Part shown: one piece after another, positions 26,893 through 37,553 of the stretch
How the letters are laid out: every line of letters begins with the position of its first letter
How positions within the stretch are numbered: position 1 is the first letter of the stretch
DNA from: Diaphorobacter aerolatus
Lineage (GTDB): Bacteria > Pseudomonadota > Gammaproteobacteria > Burkholderiales > Burkholderiaceae_C
Length of the DNA: 64,000 nucleotides
Reading direction: 5' to 3'
Assembly (NCBI RefSeq): GCF_014489535.1
Contig: NZ_CP060783.1
Span: forward strand, 930,001-994,000
Made by a program: the position numbers and the translations under genes
The notes under the pieces: model-generated
The model's input: the letters and a program-made list of their open reading frames with translations, nothing else
What the model was told of the DNA's origin: nothing
Database searches by the model: none

Positions 26893-28174
26893 TCAGTCTT
26901 TCCAGCGCCTGAAAATCAGCGACGTGTTGATGCCGCCGAACGCAAAATTGTTGCTCATCACCACGTCGGTCTGCAAGGCACGTGGCGCATCGACGATATA
27001 GTCGATGGCCGCGCAGCGTTCGTCCACCTGCGTGAGATTGGCGTTCTGCGCGAACATGCCGTCGTGCATCATGGCAAGCGTCATCCAGGCCTCGAGCGCG
27101 CCGCAGGCACCGAGCGTATGGCCCATGAATCCCTTAAGCGTACTGACGGGAACGTTGCCGCCGAAGATGTCGTAGGTCGCATGCGATTCGGCGATGTCGC
27201 CCTGCTCCGTGGACGTGCCATGCGCATTGACGTAGCCGATTGCGGACGGCGAAATGCCCGCGTCCTCGATGGCGAGCCGCATCGCCTGAGCCATGGTGGC
27301 CGAGTTCGGGTGCGTGACGTGCGTGCCGTCGCAATTGGTGCCGAAGCCGATCAACTCCGCAATGATGTGTGCGCCGCGTGCCTTCGCATGCTCCAGCTCT
27401 TCGAGCACGAAGGTGCATGCCCCTCGCCAAGCACCAGGCCATCGCGCTCCGCATCGAACGGGCGCGGCGTCAGTTCGGGCGTTTCGTTCTTCACACTGGT
27501 GGCAAACAGCGTGTCGAAGACCGCCGCCTGCGTGGCGTCAAGCTCCTCGGCACCGCCTGCGAGCATCGCAATCTGCTTGCCGGTCTGGATGGCTTCGAAT
27601 GCGTAGCCTATGCCCTGGCTGCCCGAGGTGCACGCACTGGAGGTGGTGATCACGCGCCCGGTGAGGCCGAAGAACACGCCAATGTTGACCGCTGCCGTGT
27701 GCGACATCATCTTGATGTAGGTGTTCGCGTTGATGCCTCGGTGGTCTTCTCGGCAATCATGCGGCCAAAGTCGCCAATGGCCGCTGGCGTGCCGGCCGAG
27801 GAGCCGAACGCCACGCCCATCGCACCGCTCTTGACGAGCGGATCGCCGAGCAGTCCGGCCTGCTCCAGTGCCAATTCGCTGGCGCGCGTGGCCATCAGCG
27901 CCACGCGGCCCATGCTGCGCATCGTCTTGCGGTTGTAGTGGGCCGGAAGATCGAACTCGGGCACGGTGCAACCAAGCTGCGTGTTCAGGCCCTCGATGTC
28001 CGCCCATTCCTCCATTCTGCGGATCACGTTGCGGCCACTGTGCAACTGGCGGCGCACCGTCTCCCAATCGTGCCCCAGCGGGCTCAGCGCCCCGATGCCG
28101 GTCACCACGACGCGGCGCTTGTGGCTCCGCATATCGGTGTTGATGTGATTGCTGCTGCTGTTCGATGCGCTCAT
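26893..28174 (-). CDS. Beta-ketoacyl-ACP synthase II-type (ApeR-like), two apparent frameshifts
   Basis: This condensing enzyme of about 427 residues has the full Cys-His-His triad: TTSSACTSGSQGIG, NAHGTSTEQGD and KGFMGHTLGACGALE. Two breaks are each repaired by one G on the coding strand. One is at plus-strand 27736-27737, restoring TTEGINANTYIKMM. The other is at 27420-27423, restoring GEGACTFVLEELEHA. It overlaps the ketoreductase gene by 4 bases. In aryl-polyene clusters of this layout the ApeR-type ketosynthase is thought to start or extend the polyene chain. Confidence 0.92.
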
Positions 28175-28917
28175 CCCAGCATTCCTCCGTTGACTGAAAT
28201 GACCTGCCGCGTCACATACGACGCCTCGTGCCCCATGAGAAAGGCCACTACCGAAGCGACCTCGTCCACCGAGCCCATGCGGCGCATCGGAATCATGTCC
28301 ATCGCGTGCTCCAGCACTTCTTCGCTGACCATCTCGGTATCGATGAGTCCGGGCGCCACGCAGTTGACCGTGATCTCGCGCTTGGCCAGTTCAATGGCGA
28401 GGGACTTGGTGGCCGCGATCACGCCCGCCTTGGCGGCACTGTAGTTGGTCTGCCCGCGATTGCCCATGAGCGCCGAGACCGACGCCAGCGTCACGATGCG
28501 CCCCGGCTTGCGCCTGCGCACCATCGGCATGACGATGGGGTGCAGCACGTTGTAGAACGCGTCCAGATTGGTATGGATCACGGCGTCCCACTCTTCGCCG
28601 CTCATCGCGGGAAAAGCATTATCGCGCGCGATACCGGCGTTGCAGACCACGCCGTAGTAAGCGCCGTGGCGCTCCATGTCGGCGTCGAGCGCGTCCTGGC
28701 TCGCTGCGCGATCAGCCACATCAAACTTTAGCACGCGTGCGCTTCGGCCCAGCGCCGCTATCTCGCGCGCCACTTGCTGCGCCTCAGCCACGCCGCTGCG
28801 GCAATGCACCACCGGGTCAAAGCCATCGCGCGCCAGACGCAGCGCAATCGCGCGGCCTATGCCCCGGCTGGATCCGGTCACCAGCACGGTGCCCTTGGAA
28901 TTCGATTCAATCGTCAT
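28171..28917 (-). CDS. 3-oxoacyl-ACP reductase (FabG-like, ApeQ type)
   Basis: The 248-residue SDR reduces the beta-keto group of the growing polyene. It has VTGSSRGIGRAIALRL, the NAG motif (VCNAGIARDN), catalytic Ser in TLASVSALMGNRGQTNY and the YSAAKAG Tyr-Lys pair. The C-terminal YVTRQVISVNGGM is typical of FabG. It overlaps the following ketosynthase and abuts the dehydratase gene, so the three are translated together. Confidence 0.95.
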   Translation of the reverse strand: MTIESNSKGTVLVTGSSRGIGRAIALRLARDGFDPVVHCRSGVAEAQQVAREIAALGRSARVLKFDVADRAASQDALDADMERHGAYYGVVCNAGIARDNAFPAMSGEEWDAVIHTNLDAFYNVLHPIVMPMVRRRKPGRIVTLASVSALMGNRGQTNYSAAKAGVIAATKSLAIELAKREITVNCVAPGLIDTEMVSEEVLEHAMDMIPMRRMGSVDEVASVVAFLMGHEASYVTRQVISVNGGMLG

Positions 28918-29382
28918 TCAATTCTCTGTCGTTTGCAGTGCCTGCACGTAGGCACTGCCATCTTCTGGCTCATAGACCGAAATGCGTGCCGTGGCCCGCA
29001 CGTCGTCGTTGACCCGGATTGTGCAGTCAAACATGCCCAGGCCGTTGTCGCCGAGCAGTTCACACTGAACCTGTACCGTGAGCCGCGTGTCGGGCGCGAG
29101 AAAATCCACGGTCGAATCGAACTTTCGCGTGCCCAGCAGGAAGCCCAGTTTCACGGGCTGCCTGGCCTGGAGCGCGCGCCAGCCCGCCCACGCGGCCACG
29201 GTCTGCGCCATGTATTCGAGCCCCACCCACGCAGGCATGCCCTGATCCTGCAGAAACAGGCCGTCGCGCGGCACGGTGACCTCGGCCACTGCGCCCTCGT
29301 CATCGGCGGACAGCAGCCGGTCAAGCAGCAGCATGGCACCGCGATGCGGAACGTAGTTTTCGATGGGCAGAAATTCAGTCAT
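28918..29382 (-). CDS. Hotdog-fold 3-hydroxyacyl-ACP dehydratase (ApeP type)
   Basis: This 154-residue hotdog protein starts FLPIENYVPHRGAMLLLDRLLSADD, the FabZ-like HR-x-x-MLLLD pattern, and continues with PAWVGLEYMAQTVAAWAGWRA. It lacks the second part of the canonical FabA/Z dyad in obvious form. In characterised aryl-polyene systems an ApeP-like protein pairs with the ApeI-type dehydratase; here ApeI appears fused to the AMP-ligase at 39337. It overlaps the neighbouring ketosynthase by 4 bases. Confidence 0.88.
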   Translation of the reverse strand: MTEFLPIENYVPHRGAMLLLDRLLSADDEGAVAEVTVPRDGLFLQDQGMPAWVGLEYMAQTVAAWAGWRALQARQPVKLGFLLGTRKFDSTVDFLAPDTRLTVQVQCELLGDNGLGMFDCTIRVNDDVRATARISVYEPEDGSAYVQALQTTEN

Positions 29383-30602
29383 CCGTTTCGACTTTCCCCA
29401 GCGGCAAACAACAGCGCGCAGTTGCTGCCACCGAATGCAAAGGAATTGCTGAGCACCGCCTTGGCAGGTCGCCCAAGACCCGCCTTCGGCGGGGCGATTT
29501 GCAGACGCGCGATGGTGTCATCGGTCGCACCATCCCACCAATGCGCAGGCAATTTTCCGTCGGGATTGTCATACAGCACATGCCAGCAGATGGCGGCCTC
29601 CAGCGCTCCCGCTGCCGCGAGCGAATGTCCCGTCAGCGGCTTGGTCGAACTGACCGCGCACGCATCGCCAAACAAGGTATTCACAGCGAGACTCTCCATC
29701 GCGTCATTGTGCGGCGTGGCCGTGCCGTGCAGGTTGATGTAGTCCACCTGCGCCGCCGTCATGCGCGCGCGATCAAGTGCCTGCTGCATCGCGGAAATCG
29801 CACCGCGCCCCGTCGGATCGGGTGCCGACATGTGGTGCGCGTCCTGACTCTCGCCCCAACCGGCAAGACGCACCGGACCGGTCTCCCGCGTCATCACGAA
29901 GAACGCAGCGGCCTCACCAAGATTGATGCCGTGCCGATTCGCCGACAACGGATTGCAACGCTCTGAAGACACCGCATCGAGCGCGCTGAAACCCGCGACC
30001 GTGAACGCACTCAGCGCATCGACGCCGCCCGCAACCACAGCATCGACCATGCCGCTCGCGAGCATGCGCGCAGCGCTCGCGAGCGCCTTGGCGCCCGACG
30101 AACAGGCCGTGGAAATGGAGTGTGCAGGCCCCGCAATGCCGATGCCGCGAGCGAGAAACGCGGCCACGTCACCAAGCTCCTGCATGCGGTAGTCAAAGCC
30201 CTCGGGAAATTGCCCGGTGCGTCGATACACGTCGGCGGCATGCGCTCCCTCATCGAGACCGCCGGTGCTCGTGCCCACGATCAGCGCCACTCGATTTTTG
30301 CCAAAGCGCGCGATCAGGTCATCGACCTGCGAGCGCAACGGCAGCATTGCGGCCCAGGCCAGCGCGTTGTTGCGCGAGCGATGCACCGGCGCTGCAAAAT
30401 CCAGCGCGGGCAATACCACGTTCCCGGGCACACAGCCCAGATGCAGCGGACGTCCCGGCGAATATTGATCGGTCACGCGCAGCGTCATCGGATCGACGTC
30501 GGCAAACAGCCGGGCGCGCAGGTCGTCGCCCGTTGCGCCAAGCGCGCTTATGGCCGACACCGCATTGAGGAAGACGTGGGGCCTTGCATTCGTCGTCGTC
30601 AT
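29379..30602 (-). CDS. Beta-ketoacyl-ACP synthase (ApeO type)
   Basis: The 407-residue ketosynthase has intact catalytic residues: SISTACSSGAKALASAARM, INLHGTATPHNDAMES and TKPLTGHSLAAAGALEAA. The C-terminal NSFAFGGSNCALLF is typical. The ATG at 30602 lies 2 bases after the stop of the lipoprotein gene. By cluster position it corresponds to ApeO, which partners a chain-length-factor-like protein; the candidate partner is the protein at 43008. Confidence 0.94.
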   Translation of the reverse strand: MTTTNARPHVFLNAVSAISALGATGDDLRARLFADVDPMTLRVTDQYSPGRPLHLGCVPGNVVLPALDFAAPVHRSRNNALAWAAMLPLRSQVDDLIARFGKNRVALIVGTSTGGLDEGAHAADVYRRTGQFPEGFDYRMQELGDVAAFLARGIGIAGPAHSISTACSSGAKALASAARMLASGMVDAVVAGGVDALSAFTVAGFSALDAVSSERCNPLSANRHGINLGEAAAFFVMTRETGPVRLAGWGESQDAHHMSAPDPTGRGAISAMQQALDRARMTAAQVDYINLHGTATPHNDAMESLAVNTLFGDACAVSSTKPLTGHSLAAAGALEAAICWHVLYDNPDGKLPAHWWDGATDDTIARLQIAPPKAGLGRPAKAVLSNSFAFGGSNCALLFAAGESRNG

Positions 30603-30604
30603 CG

Positions 30605-31219
30605 TCACCCTTGTTTCACGGCATTGCTGCACAGATCGGCCCCGCCGGGCGAGTCGATGCGCAGCGACCAGCGGCCCTGTGGATACACGACCTCGAGCGC
30701 GTTCACATCGAGCTGGCGTACCTTCACACGTTCGACGCCATCGTAGCGAAGCACACGTTCGCCGCCCGAGACCTGCAAAGACCAACCAGCGGGAAGCGCG
30801 CGCACAATCGCCTGCTGCGGCCAGAACGCGAGCTGCACATCACCAAGCACCTGCTCCGGCTTGAGCACGGCGGGCCACCAGCGCGAGAGCTGTGGGTTGA
30901 TCTGCTGGCCATCCCATTCCAGCGTGCCCACCATCTGGCCCAGATTGAGAATCGCGAGCCGCATGGTGGACGCATCCACTTCGAGCAGCGCATCGAGTTC
31001 CCGGCCCTGCTGGCCCGGTGGTTGCACGGTCAGCCGCTGCTGCGCCGCCGCCGCGCAGCCGAGCGCAGAGGGTGCGAGGGCAAGCCATGGTGAGGCCGTC
31101 GGTTGTGCGCCCGGTTCTTCAGGCGTGGCGGACGGTGACGCGCAACCGGCCAGCATCGCGACGCACGCGGCCGATGCCAGCAGCCATCCGCGCAGCAGAT
31201 CAGGCTTGAGCGGCTTCAT
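30605..31219 (-). CDS. DUF3261 lipoprotein (ApeN type)
   Basis: The 204-residue protein has a lipoprotein signal ending in the lipobox LAGC, followed by a DUF3261-like beta-rich domain (LDALLEVDASTMRLAILNLGQMVGTLEWDG). Similar lipoproteins are constant members of aryl-polyene clusters. They probably act with the LolA-like protein and the MMPL exporter to move the product to the outer membrane. It overlaps the FAD oxidoreductase gene by 4 bases. Confidence 0.85.
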   Translation of the reverse strand: MKPLKPDLLRGWLLASAACVAMLAGCASPSATPEEPGAQPTASPWLALAPSALGCAAAAQQRLTVQPPGQQGRELDALLEVDASTMRLAILNLGQMVGTLEWDGQQINPQLSRWWPAVLKPEQVLGDVQLAFWPQQAIVRALPAGWSLQVSGGERVLRYDGVERVKVRQLDVNALEVVYPQGRWSLRIDSPGGADLCSNAVKQG

Positions 31220-32468
31220 GCCACCAGGGCCTTTGCGTCACGCTGGCACAACTCACGCAACACGTTCAGGCGACGCTGCGGCTCGGCGACGTAGGGGTTG
31301 GCCGTGTCCCATGCGTAGCCCGCGAGAATCGACGAAATCATGCGGCGGATTTCCGGGCTATGCCGCTCGTGGAAGATCACGTCCTGGAAACCGCCCTCAT
31401 ACCAGCCCGACACAAAGGCGCGGAAGGTATTCACGCCCGCCTGCAAAGGCACGGCATAGTCTGCCTGCCAATCGACGGCCTCGCCGTTCCATGCGCGCTC
31501 GATGCACTTCGCGGCCAGACTGGACGACTTGAACGCAATCGTCACGCCGCTGGAGAACACCGGATCGAGGAATTCGCCCGCGTTGCCAAGCAGCGCGAAG
31601 TTCTTGCCCCAGAGCGAGGTCACGTTGGCCGAATAACCCGTGAGCGTGCGGCCCGGCATGTCCCACACGGCGTTGCGCAGCACCTTTGCGAGCGACGGCG
31701 TCTCGGCGATGATCGCGCGCAGGCGCTCGACTTCGGTACCCTGATATTGCGACAGGTACTCGGGCGTGCCGACCACGCCCTGCGAGCAGCGGCCATTGGA
31801 GAACGGAATCGTCCAGAACCATACGTCGTTATGTTCGGGATGCACCGTGATGAGGATTTTCTGGCGATCCATCTCACCGTGCGCAATATGGTCCTCGATG
31901 TGCGTGAACAGTGCGCCGCGCACCGGAAAATCCGAGGGCCGCTCGAGTTCGAGCAGACGCGGCAGAATGCGTGCAAAGCCGCTGGCGTCCAGCAGGTAAC
32001 GCGCAGTCACCGTGTATTCCTCGCCATCGTCGGCGCGGACCTTCACAACCGGTTGCTCACCCGTCACGTCCACCGCCGTCACCACGTGGCGATAACGGAT
32101 CTCCGCGCCGGCCTTCTGCGCGGCATCGGCCAGCACCTTGTCGAAGTTGGCACGCTGCACCTGATACGTCGTGCCCAGCCCTTGGAGAATTTATCGCGGA
32201 AATCGAAGTCCGATGTGAGTTCGCCCTTTGCAAACGCTGCGCCGTTCTTGTGCTGGAATCCCGCCTCGACCACGTCCTGCAGCATGCCGGCTTCCTCGAT
32301 GTACTGCATGCTTTGCGGCAGCAGGCTCTCACCAATGGAAAAGCGCGGAAAGGTTTCCTTCTCGATGACCAGCACCTTGCGCCCCTGCTTGCGCAGCAGC
32401 GCGGCAGCGACGGCACCCGAGGGGCCCGCGCCGATGATCAGAATTTCCGTTTGCTCGATCTTGCTCAT
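31216..32468 (-). CDS. FAD-dependent oxidoreductase (tryptophan-halogenase-like), apparent frameshift
   Basis: The N-terminus has the FAD-binding Rossmann motif IIGAGPSGAVAAALLRKQG and FSIGESLLP. The C-terminal half carries FALLGNAGEFLDPVFSSGVTIA, the usual GD/GN-x-A FAD contact. The break at SKGW is repaired by one G (plus-strand run 32174-32176), reading SKGWGTTYQVQRANFDKV, and gives a protein of about 417 residues. Related proteins in aryl-polyene and flexirubin clusters are proposed to modify the aryl head group. No halogenase WxWxIP signature is evident, so hydroxylation or dehydrogenation is more likely. Confidence 0.88.
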
Positions 32469-32474
32469 ATACCC

Positions 32475-34911
32475 TCACACTTTCCTGTTTGAATGGGACG
32501 ACATGCCCTCTATGGAATCGATGTTCTGTGGTTGCGCGGGCGGCGCGTCTGGCGGGCTGTCCGCCTGCGCCGAGCGAAACAGCGGCGCGAGCAACAGCAC
32601 GATGGGCAGGCCCAGCATCAGTGTCACGCCAAACGCGCGCAGCGCGGGCGTCTGCGAAAGTCCCAGCAGCCCGAACGACAGCCAGGTGCTGCCCGCTCCG
32701 ATCACCACCGCGAGCCAGGCCTGCGGATCGTTTTCGTGCTCCTGTAGATAAATGCCGTAGTCGATGCCCACGCCGAGCAGCAGCATCAGCGCAAGCACGT
32801 TGAACAACTGCCAGGGCTCACTCATCAGCGACAGGATGACCACGACCGCGAGACTCGCCAGCACCGTCGGCAACCAAGCCCGCCAGGCACTGCGGCCAAA
32901 GCGCAGGCACAGCGCCGCGAGCACCAGCAGATGACCCAGGGCCAGCAGCTCGGTCATCGAGACGCGGTAGCGCTTGAGCAGACCGGAAATTTCCGCCGGT
33001 TTGTCGACCCATGTCACGCCACCCAAGCCCTCGGCGGCCGCACCCAATGCGGGAAGCGCCGCCTGTCCGCGCACACCGCGCAGCATCACCATGCTGCGAA
33101 AAGCGCCGTCGTGCTCGCCCAGCCACAGCGGGCGCGCGGCGGCAGAAATGGGTTGCGCGAACCATGCCTGCACCGTGAGCGAACCTGAGCCGTCGCTCGT
33201 TCCATCGGATGCAAATGATTCACCGAGCTGCGCGTTCACGCCATCGAGCACCGCCTTCTTCGCGTGCCGCACCAGCGCTGCATTGCGCTGCTGCATCTGC
33301 GGCGAGGGCACCCAGTCGGAGACCGCGCTGTAGCCGGTGATCTCCTTCGTAGCAATCAGCGCGTCGAGCCGATCCTTGAGAGCCTCTTCGCGCTCCAGCA
33401 CCTGCTCGGCACTCTCGCCCTTGACGAGATAGAACTGCGCCGGACTCGGCAGACCCAGCATCTGGCTGACCTGCAACTGCTGTTTGATCAGCGATGGCGA
33501 GCTGTTCTGCAACTGGCGCACATCGTCCATGTGGTTGAGCAGATGTCCCTTGGCGATCCACAGCAGAGCGAGCGCGCACAGTGCCAGCGACCATGGCAGC
33601 GCAAGGCGCCAGCGAGGCCACCACGACAGCGTGCTGCCGATGCGCAACGCCGCGCGGCTTTGCGGCACGCGTCCGCGATCAAGCCATGGGAACCAGCAGA
33701 TCACCGTGAGCATGGCCGCCGCCAGCCCGACGACCGAAAACAACGCCATCTGCCGCAGTCCCGGAAACGCCGCCATGCCAAGCGCGATGTAGGCAATCGC
33801 GCTGGTGCCAAGCGCCAGCCACAGCGCTGGCAGCAGGCCGCGCAGGAGTGCATGCGGCTTGCGCGCTGGCGCGCCCTGACGCGAGGCGAAATAGTGAATG
33901 CCGTAGTCCTCTGCCACGCCCACCAGGCTTGCGCCGAACACTAGCGTGAGCAGGTGCACTTTGCCAAATACCAGATCGGTGACGCTGAGCGCCACCGCAC
34001 AACCCACCGCCAGCGACAGTCCACGAGCAGCACCGGCCGCAGCGACCGAAACGCGATCCACGCAAGCACCAGAACACCCGCGAGCGAGCCCCAGCCGATC
34101 AGATTGATCTCGCCGTTGGCCTGCACCGCAGCGGCCTCGGCGTGCAGCGGCACGCCCGCCATGATCATCTGCGCATCGGGCGACTGCTTGCGCACCTCGG
34201 CAAGCGCATGTTCCATCGCCGAGCCGATCACCGGATTGCCCGACAGGCTGAACGCCGAACCATCAAGAGCGAACTGCAGCACCACCCATTGCCTGTCCTG
34301 CGCCGCCACCCACAGCTCGGAATCCCGAGGCCGTGCCTGACTCTGCGCGGCGCGGGCCGACCACCAGCCTGTCCACAGTCCGAGCGGATCGTTCACCCAG
34401 TCGGTGAGACGCGCCTGCGTGGCCGGTTGGTACAGGTCCTGTAGCGCGCGTTGCACCAGACCGGCATCGCTGGTTTTTTGCAATTCATCGCGTTGGGCTC
34501 GGGTCAGCAGCCCGCGCGCCAAGGCTGGTAGAAATTCAGCGCCGACTGCATCGACGACCCTTGCGCAATCGCCTCTTCTTTCAGACGCGCGGCGGTCTGC
34601 GTCTTCAAGGCCGCGCGAAAGGTCTGCGCGGCGGCCCGGGTCTGCTCCCATTGCGATGTGCCCAGCAGCACCACGATCTGGCGTTGCAACTGTTCGGACA
34701 ATTGCCTGGTGGCAAGCGACACATCGGGCGCCTGCTCGTCCAGTGGCAGCAGCGCGAGCACGTCGGTGTCGATGCGGCCCTGGCTCCAGAAATACCATTG
34801 ATGCCCGGCCACCGCCAGCACCACGAGCAGCCACACCAGCGCGGCCGCGCGCCACAGCGTGCTTGCGGGCCGGTCCTGATGGGCGTCGTCTGCGGGGGAT
34901 GATGGCGTCAT
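32475..34911 (-). CDS. MMPL/RND-family exporter (ApeM type), two apparent frameshifts
   Basis: This large membrane protein of about 812 residues has the RND/MMPL design: an N-terminal helix (WRAAALVWLLVVLAVAGHQW), a periplasmic loop, a block of helices with GASLVGVAEDYGIHYFASR, a second periplasmic loop, and a second block with LLLGVGIDYGIYLQEH. Two breaks are each repaired by one base: at plus-strand 34523-34524 (restoring FYQPLARGLLTRAQRDEL) and at 34021-34022 (restoring VLLVGLSLAVGCAVALSV). MMPL proteins export lipid-like products; here the aryl-polyene product or its lipid conjugate is the expected cargo. Confidence 0.9.
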
Positions 34912-34926
34912 CGCGTCTTCATGCCT

Positions 34927-35571
34927 TCAACGGAACTGCGCCGCGTCGGCGTCGCTGAGCCGCGACTCGGCGCGCGCATCCTGAATGCGGATGATGCTGC
35001 TGTCGCCGCGAGCCTCCTTGAGCCGCACCTCGCGCACAAACGGCCCGCCCTCCAGATCCACGGAGGCCAGCCACTGCGCGAGCAGGGGATCGCGCGGCAC
35101 CAGATGCATCTGCCAGCCCGAGGCCTGCGACTTGCCCGAGACCTCGAAGAACTTGCGCAACTGCACCAGATCGGCCGACATCACCGCAAACAGCATGGCG
35201 TTCACGGTGCGCAGCACCGGCTCGTCCTCGGCGCGCATCTGCATGCTCACCTCGCCATCACCGCGCCGCGATTGCAGGCTGTCGGGCTTCACGACGAGCG
35301 TCGATTCGAACGGCTTGAGCACATGCCAGACGATGCCCTTGTCCTTGGCGACGACGAACTCTCCGGACGAGCGCAGCGGCTGCCTGAAGCCCTTGATGCT
35401 CTTTTCCTGCTCGAAGCCGCCACGCACCACGGGTGCGTCCTTCAACTGTTGCCTGACCTTGTCAAGCAGATCCTGCGCGACCTGCTCCTTCGCCCCAGCG
35501 GGCGCGGCGTTTTGAGCAAATGCCGTCGGCACCAAGGCCAACAGCGCGGCGCATACAACCCAGGATTTCAT
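34927..35571 (-). CDS. LolA-like periplasmic lipoprotein carrier (ApeL type)
   Basis: The start at 35571 gives a signal peptide (MKSWVVCAALLALVPTAFAQ). The mature domain resembles LolA/DUF-type outer-membrane lipoprotein carriers: VVRGGFEQEKSIKGFRQPLRSSGEFVV, then GIVWHVLKPFESTLVV and the terminal SSIIRIQDARAESRLSDADAAQF. It probably escorts a lipid or lipidated product across the periplasm together with the DUF3261 lipoprotein. Its ATG overlaps the corrected thioesterase stop (ATGA). Confidence 0.87.
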   Translation of the reverse strand: MKSWVVCAALLALVPTAFAQNAAPAGAKEQVAQDLLDKVRQQLKDAPVVRGGFEQEKSIKGFRQPLRSSGEFVVAKDKGIVWHVLKPFESTLVVKPDSLQSRRGDGEVSMQMRAEDEPVLRTVNAMLFAVMSADLVQLRKFFEVSGKSQASGWQMHLVPRDPLLAQWLASVDLEGGPFVREVRLKEARGDSSIIRIQDARAESRLSDADAAQFR

Positions 35572-36007
35572 GGCTCGACCCCAGACGTTCCCACAGCACC
35601 GGCGGGCAGACAAAACGCATCTCGCGCGTCTTCATGTCCACCGCCACCTGGATCGTGTGGGCCGTATTGATTTTCTGACCGGTCCCGGCATCGCTGATCA
35701 CATAGTCGATGCGCAGACGGTTTTCCCATTCGGTGATGGTCGAGCGAATCCTGAGCTTCTGGCCGAAGGTCGCGGCACGCACATATTTGAGCCGCATGTC
35801 CACCACCGGCCAGCCAAAGCCCGAATCGCGCATGCGCGGGTAGTCGTAGTCGAACCTGGCGAGCAGCGCGCTGCGTGCCAATTCGAGGTAGCGCACATAG
35901 TTGCCGTGGTAGACGATCTCCATCACGTCAATGTCGTAGAACGCGGGCGTGACTTCGATCTCGCAACTCAGGCGCTCGCGCGAGGCCAGTTCCTTTTCAG
36001 TCGGCAT
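35568..36007 (-). CDS. Hotdog acyl-CoA/ACP thioesterase (4HBT; ApeK type), apparent frameshift at the end
   Basis: This 146-residue hotdog thioesterase shows FYDIDVMEIVYHGNYVRYLELAR, the 4-hydroxybenzoyl-CoA thioesterase pattern with the catalytic Asp. The natural end RLGVEP is obtained by adding one G (plus-strand run 35579-35582), which puts the stop in an ATGA overlap with the LolA-like gene. Without the correction the frame runs 106 bases into that gene, giving an odd Arg-rich tail. It probably releases the finished or aborted acyl chain. Confidence 0.87.
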
Positions 36008-37553
36008 ACAGGCTCCATGCATGAGCGCGGATGTCCGCCAGCAGATTCTGCAGATCGCGATCGAGCGCCCGATCCTGCTCGACGAGCGCCACGCGGCCGG
36101 CGAGATCGGCAATCCAGTCACGCATGGTCTCGCCGATCGGCACGTCTTCCTGGATGCGTTCGCGCAGTGGCACGGCCTGGCGCGCGGCGATCAGCATCGC
36201 GGCGATGACCTGCTCGGTCAGTTCCAGCACCCGCAGCGCATCACGCGCGGCAATCGTGCCCATGCTCACCTTGTCCTGGTTGTGGCACTCGGTGGAGCGC
36301 GAGAACACCGACGCCGGCATGGTCTGCTTGAGGGCCTCGGCGGTCCACGCCGACGCGCTGATCTGAAGCGCCTTGAGTCCGTGATTGATCGGCCGCGTAA
36401 CCCCTCGGCTGCCGAGAGATTCGATGGCAGGCCCTGGCTGTAGCGCGTATCGACGAGCAGCGCGAGCTGGCGATCCAGCAGATCGGCGATGTTGGCAATC
36501 GCGTTCTTCAGCGTGTCCATCGCGAGCGCAATATGGCCGCCATAAAAATGTCCGCCATGCAGCACGCGTTCCTCGTCGGGCTCGATCAGCGGATTGTCGT
36601 TGGCGGAATTGAGTTCGCCCTCGATCAGTTGGCGAAGAAACGGCAGCGCGTCTTCGAGCACACCGATCACATGTGGGGCGCAGCGCAGCGAGTAGCGATC
36701 CTGGAGCCGGTGCGAATTGCGTAGCGGCGCCTCGGCCACCAGATCGCCACGAATGCGCGCGGCGGCGCGTTGCTGGCCCGCATGCGGCTTGGCGGCGAAC
36801 AGGGTTTCGTCGAAATGGTGGGCGTTGCCCGAGATGCCGACGACGTTCGCTGCCGTGATCCGGCACGCGAGGCGCGAGACATAGTCGCCGCGTTGCCATG
36901 CCAAACAGGCCAGCGCCGTCATCACCGCCGTACCGTTCATCAACGCCAGCCCTTCCTTGGGGCGCAGGCGCAGCGGCCTGGCACCGGTTTGCTGCAACGC
37001 GTCCGCGGCGGCAACGACTTGCCCCCGCCACATCACCTCGCGCTCGCCACACAGCACGGCGGCCACATAGGACAGCGGCGTGAGATCGCCACTCGCGCCC
37101 ACCGAGCCTTCGGCGGGAATGCGCGGCAGGATGTCGTGGTGAAGCAAATGCTCAAGCTGCCTGAGCAGCCCCAGCTCACGCCGAGAGCCCTTGGCAGAGC
37201 GAGGCCAGGCGGCATGCGAGCACGGCGCGGGTCTCCACTTCGGTGAGAAAACGCCCCGCTCCGCAGCCGTGATAAGCGTAGAGGTGATGCGGCAGATCGG
37301 CAATCAGCTCGGGCGGAATCTCGACCGTGCACGAGTCCCCGTAGCCAGTCGTCACGCCATAGACCACACCATCCTCGCGCAGCAGCCGGTCGAGAAAATC
37401 CGCACCGCGCTGGATACGGCTCGAGAACGCAGGATCGGGCGAAAGCTGAGCCCTGGCGCGCTGCTGTGCAATCGCGGTGATGTGCTCGATCTGTAGCGGG
37501 CTGCCGTCGAAAAGAACGAGCGCCGGATTCGCGTTCTGTGTCATGCCTGTCAT
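35997..37553 (-). CDS. Aromatic amino acid ammonia-lyase (HAL/PAL/TAL family), three apparent frameshifts
   Basis: The enzyme forms the MIO cofactor from the ASG in GSVGASGDLTPLSYVAA and removes ammonia from an aromatic amino acid. The substrate-selectivity segment LPHHLYAYHGCG has the His-Leu pair associated with tyrosine ammonia-lyases, so the product may be 4-coumarate, a starter for aryl polyenes. Three missing bases interrupt it. They are at plus-strand 37181-37182 and 37169-37172 (together restoring QGLSGVSWGLLRQLEHLL) and 36401-36404 (restoring AAEGVTRPINHGLKAL). The corrected length is about 519 residues, normal for the family. It overlaps the acyltransferase gene by 4 bases. Confidence 0.92.

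Noticed and set aside
36770..37246. Plus-strand open frames across the ammonia-lyase gene
   Set aside because: They are antisense to a gene with clear MIO and selectivity motifs.
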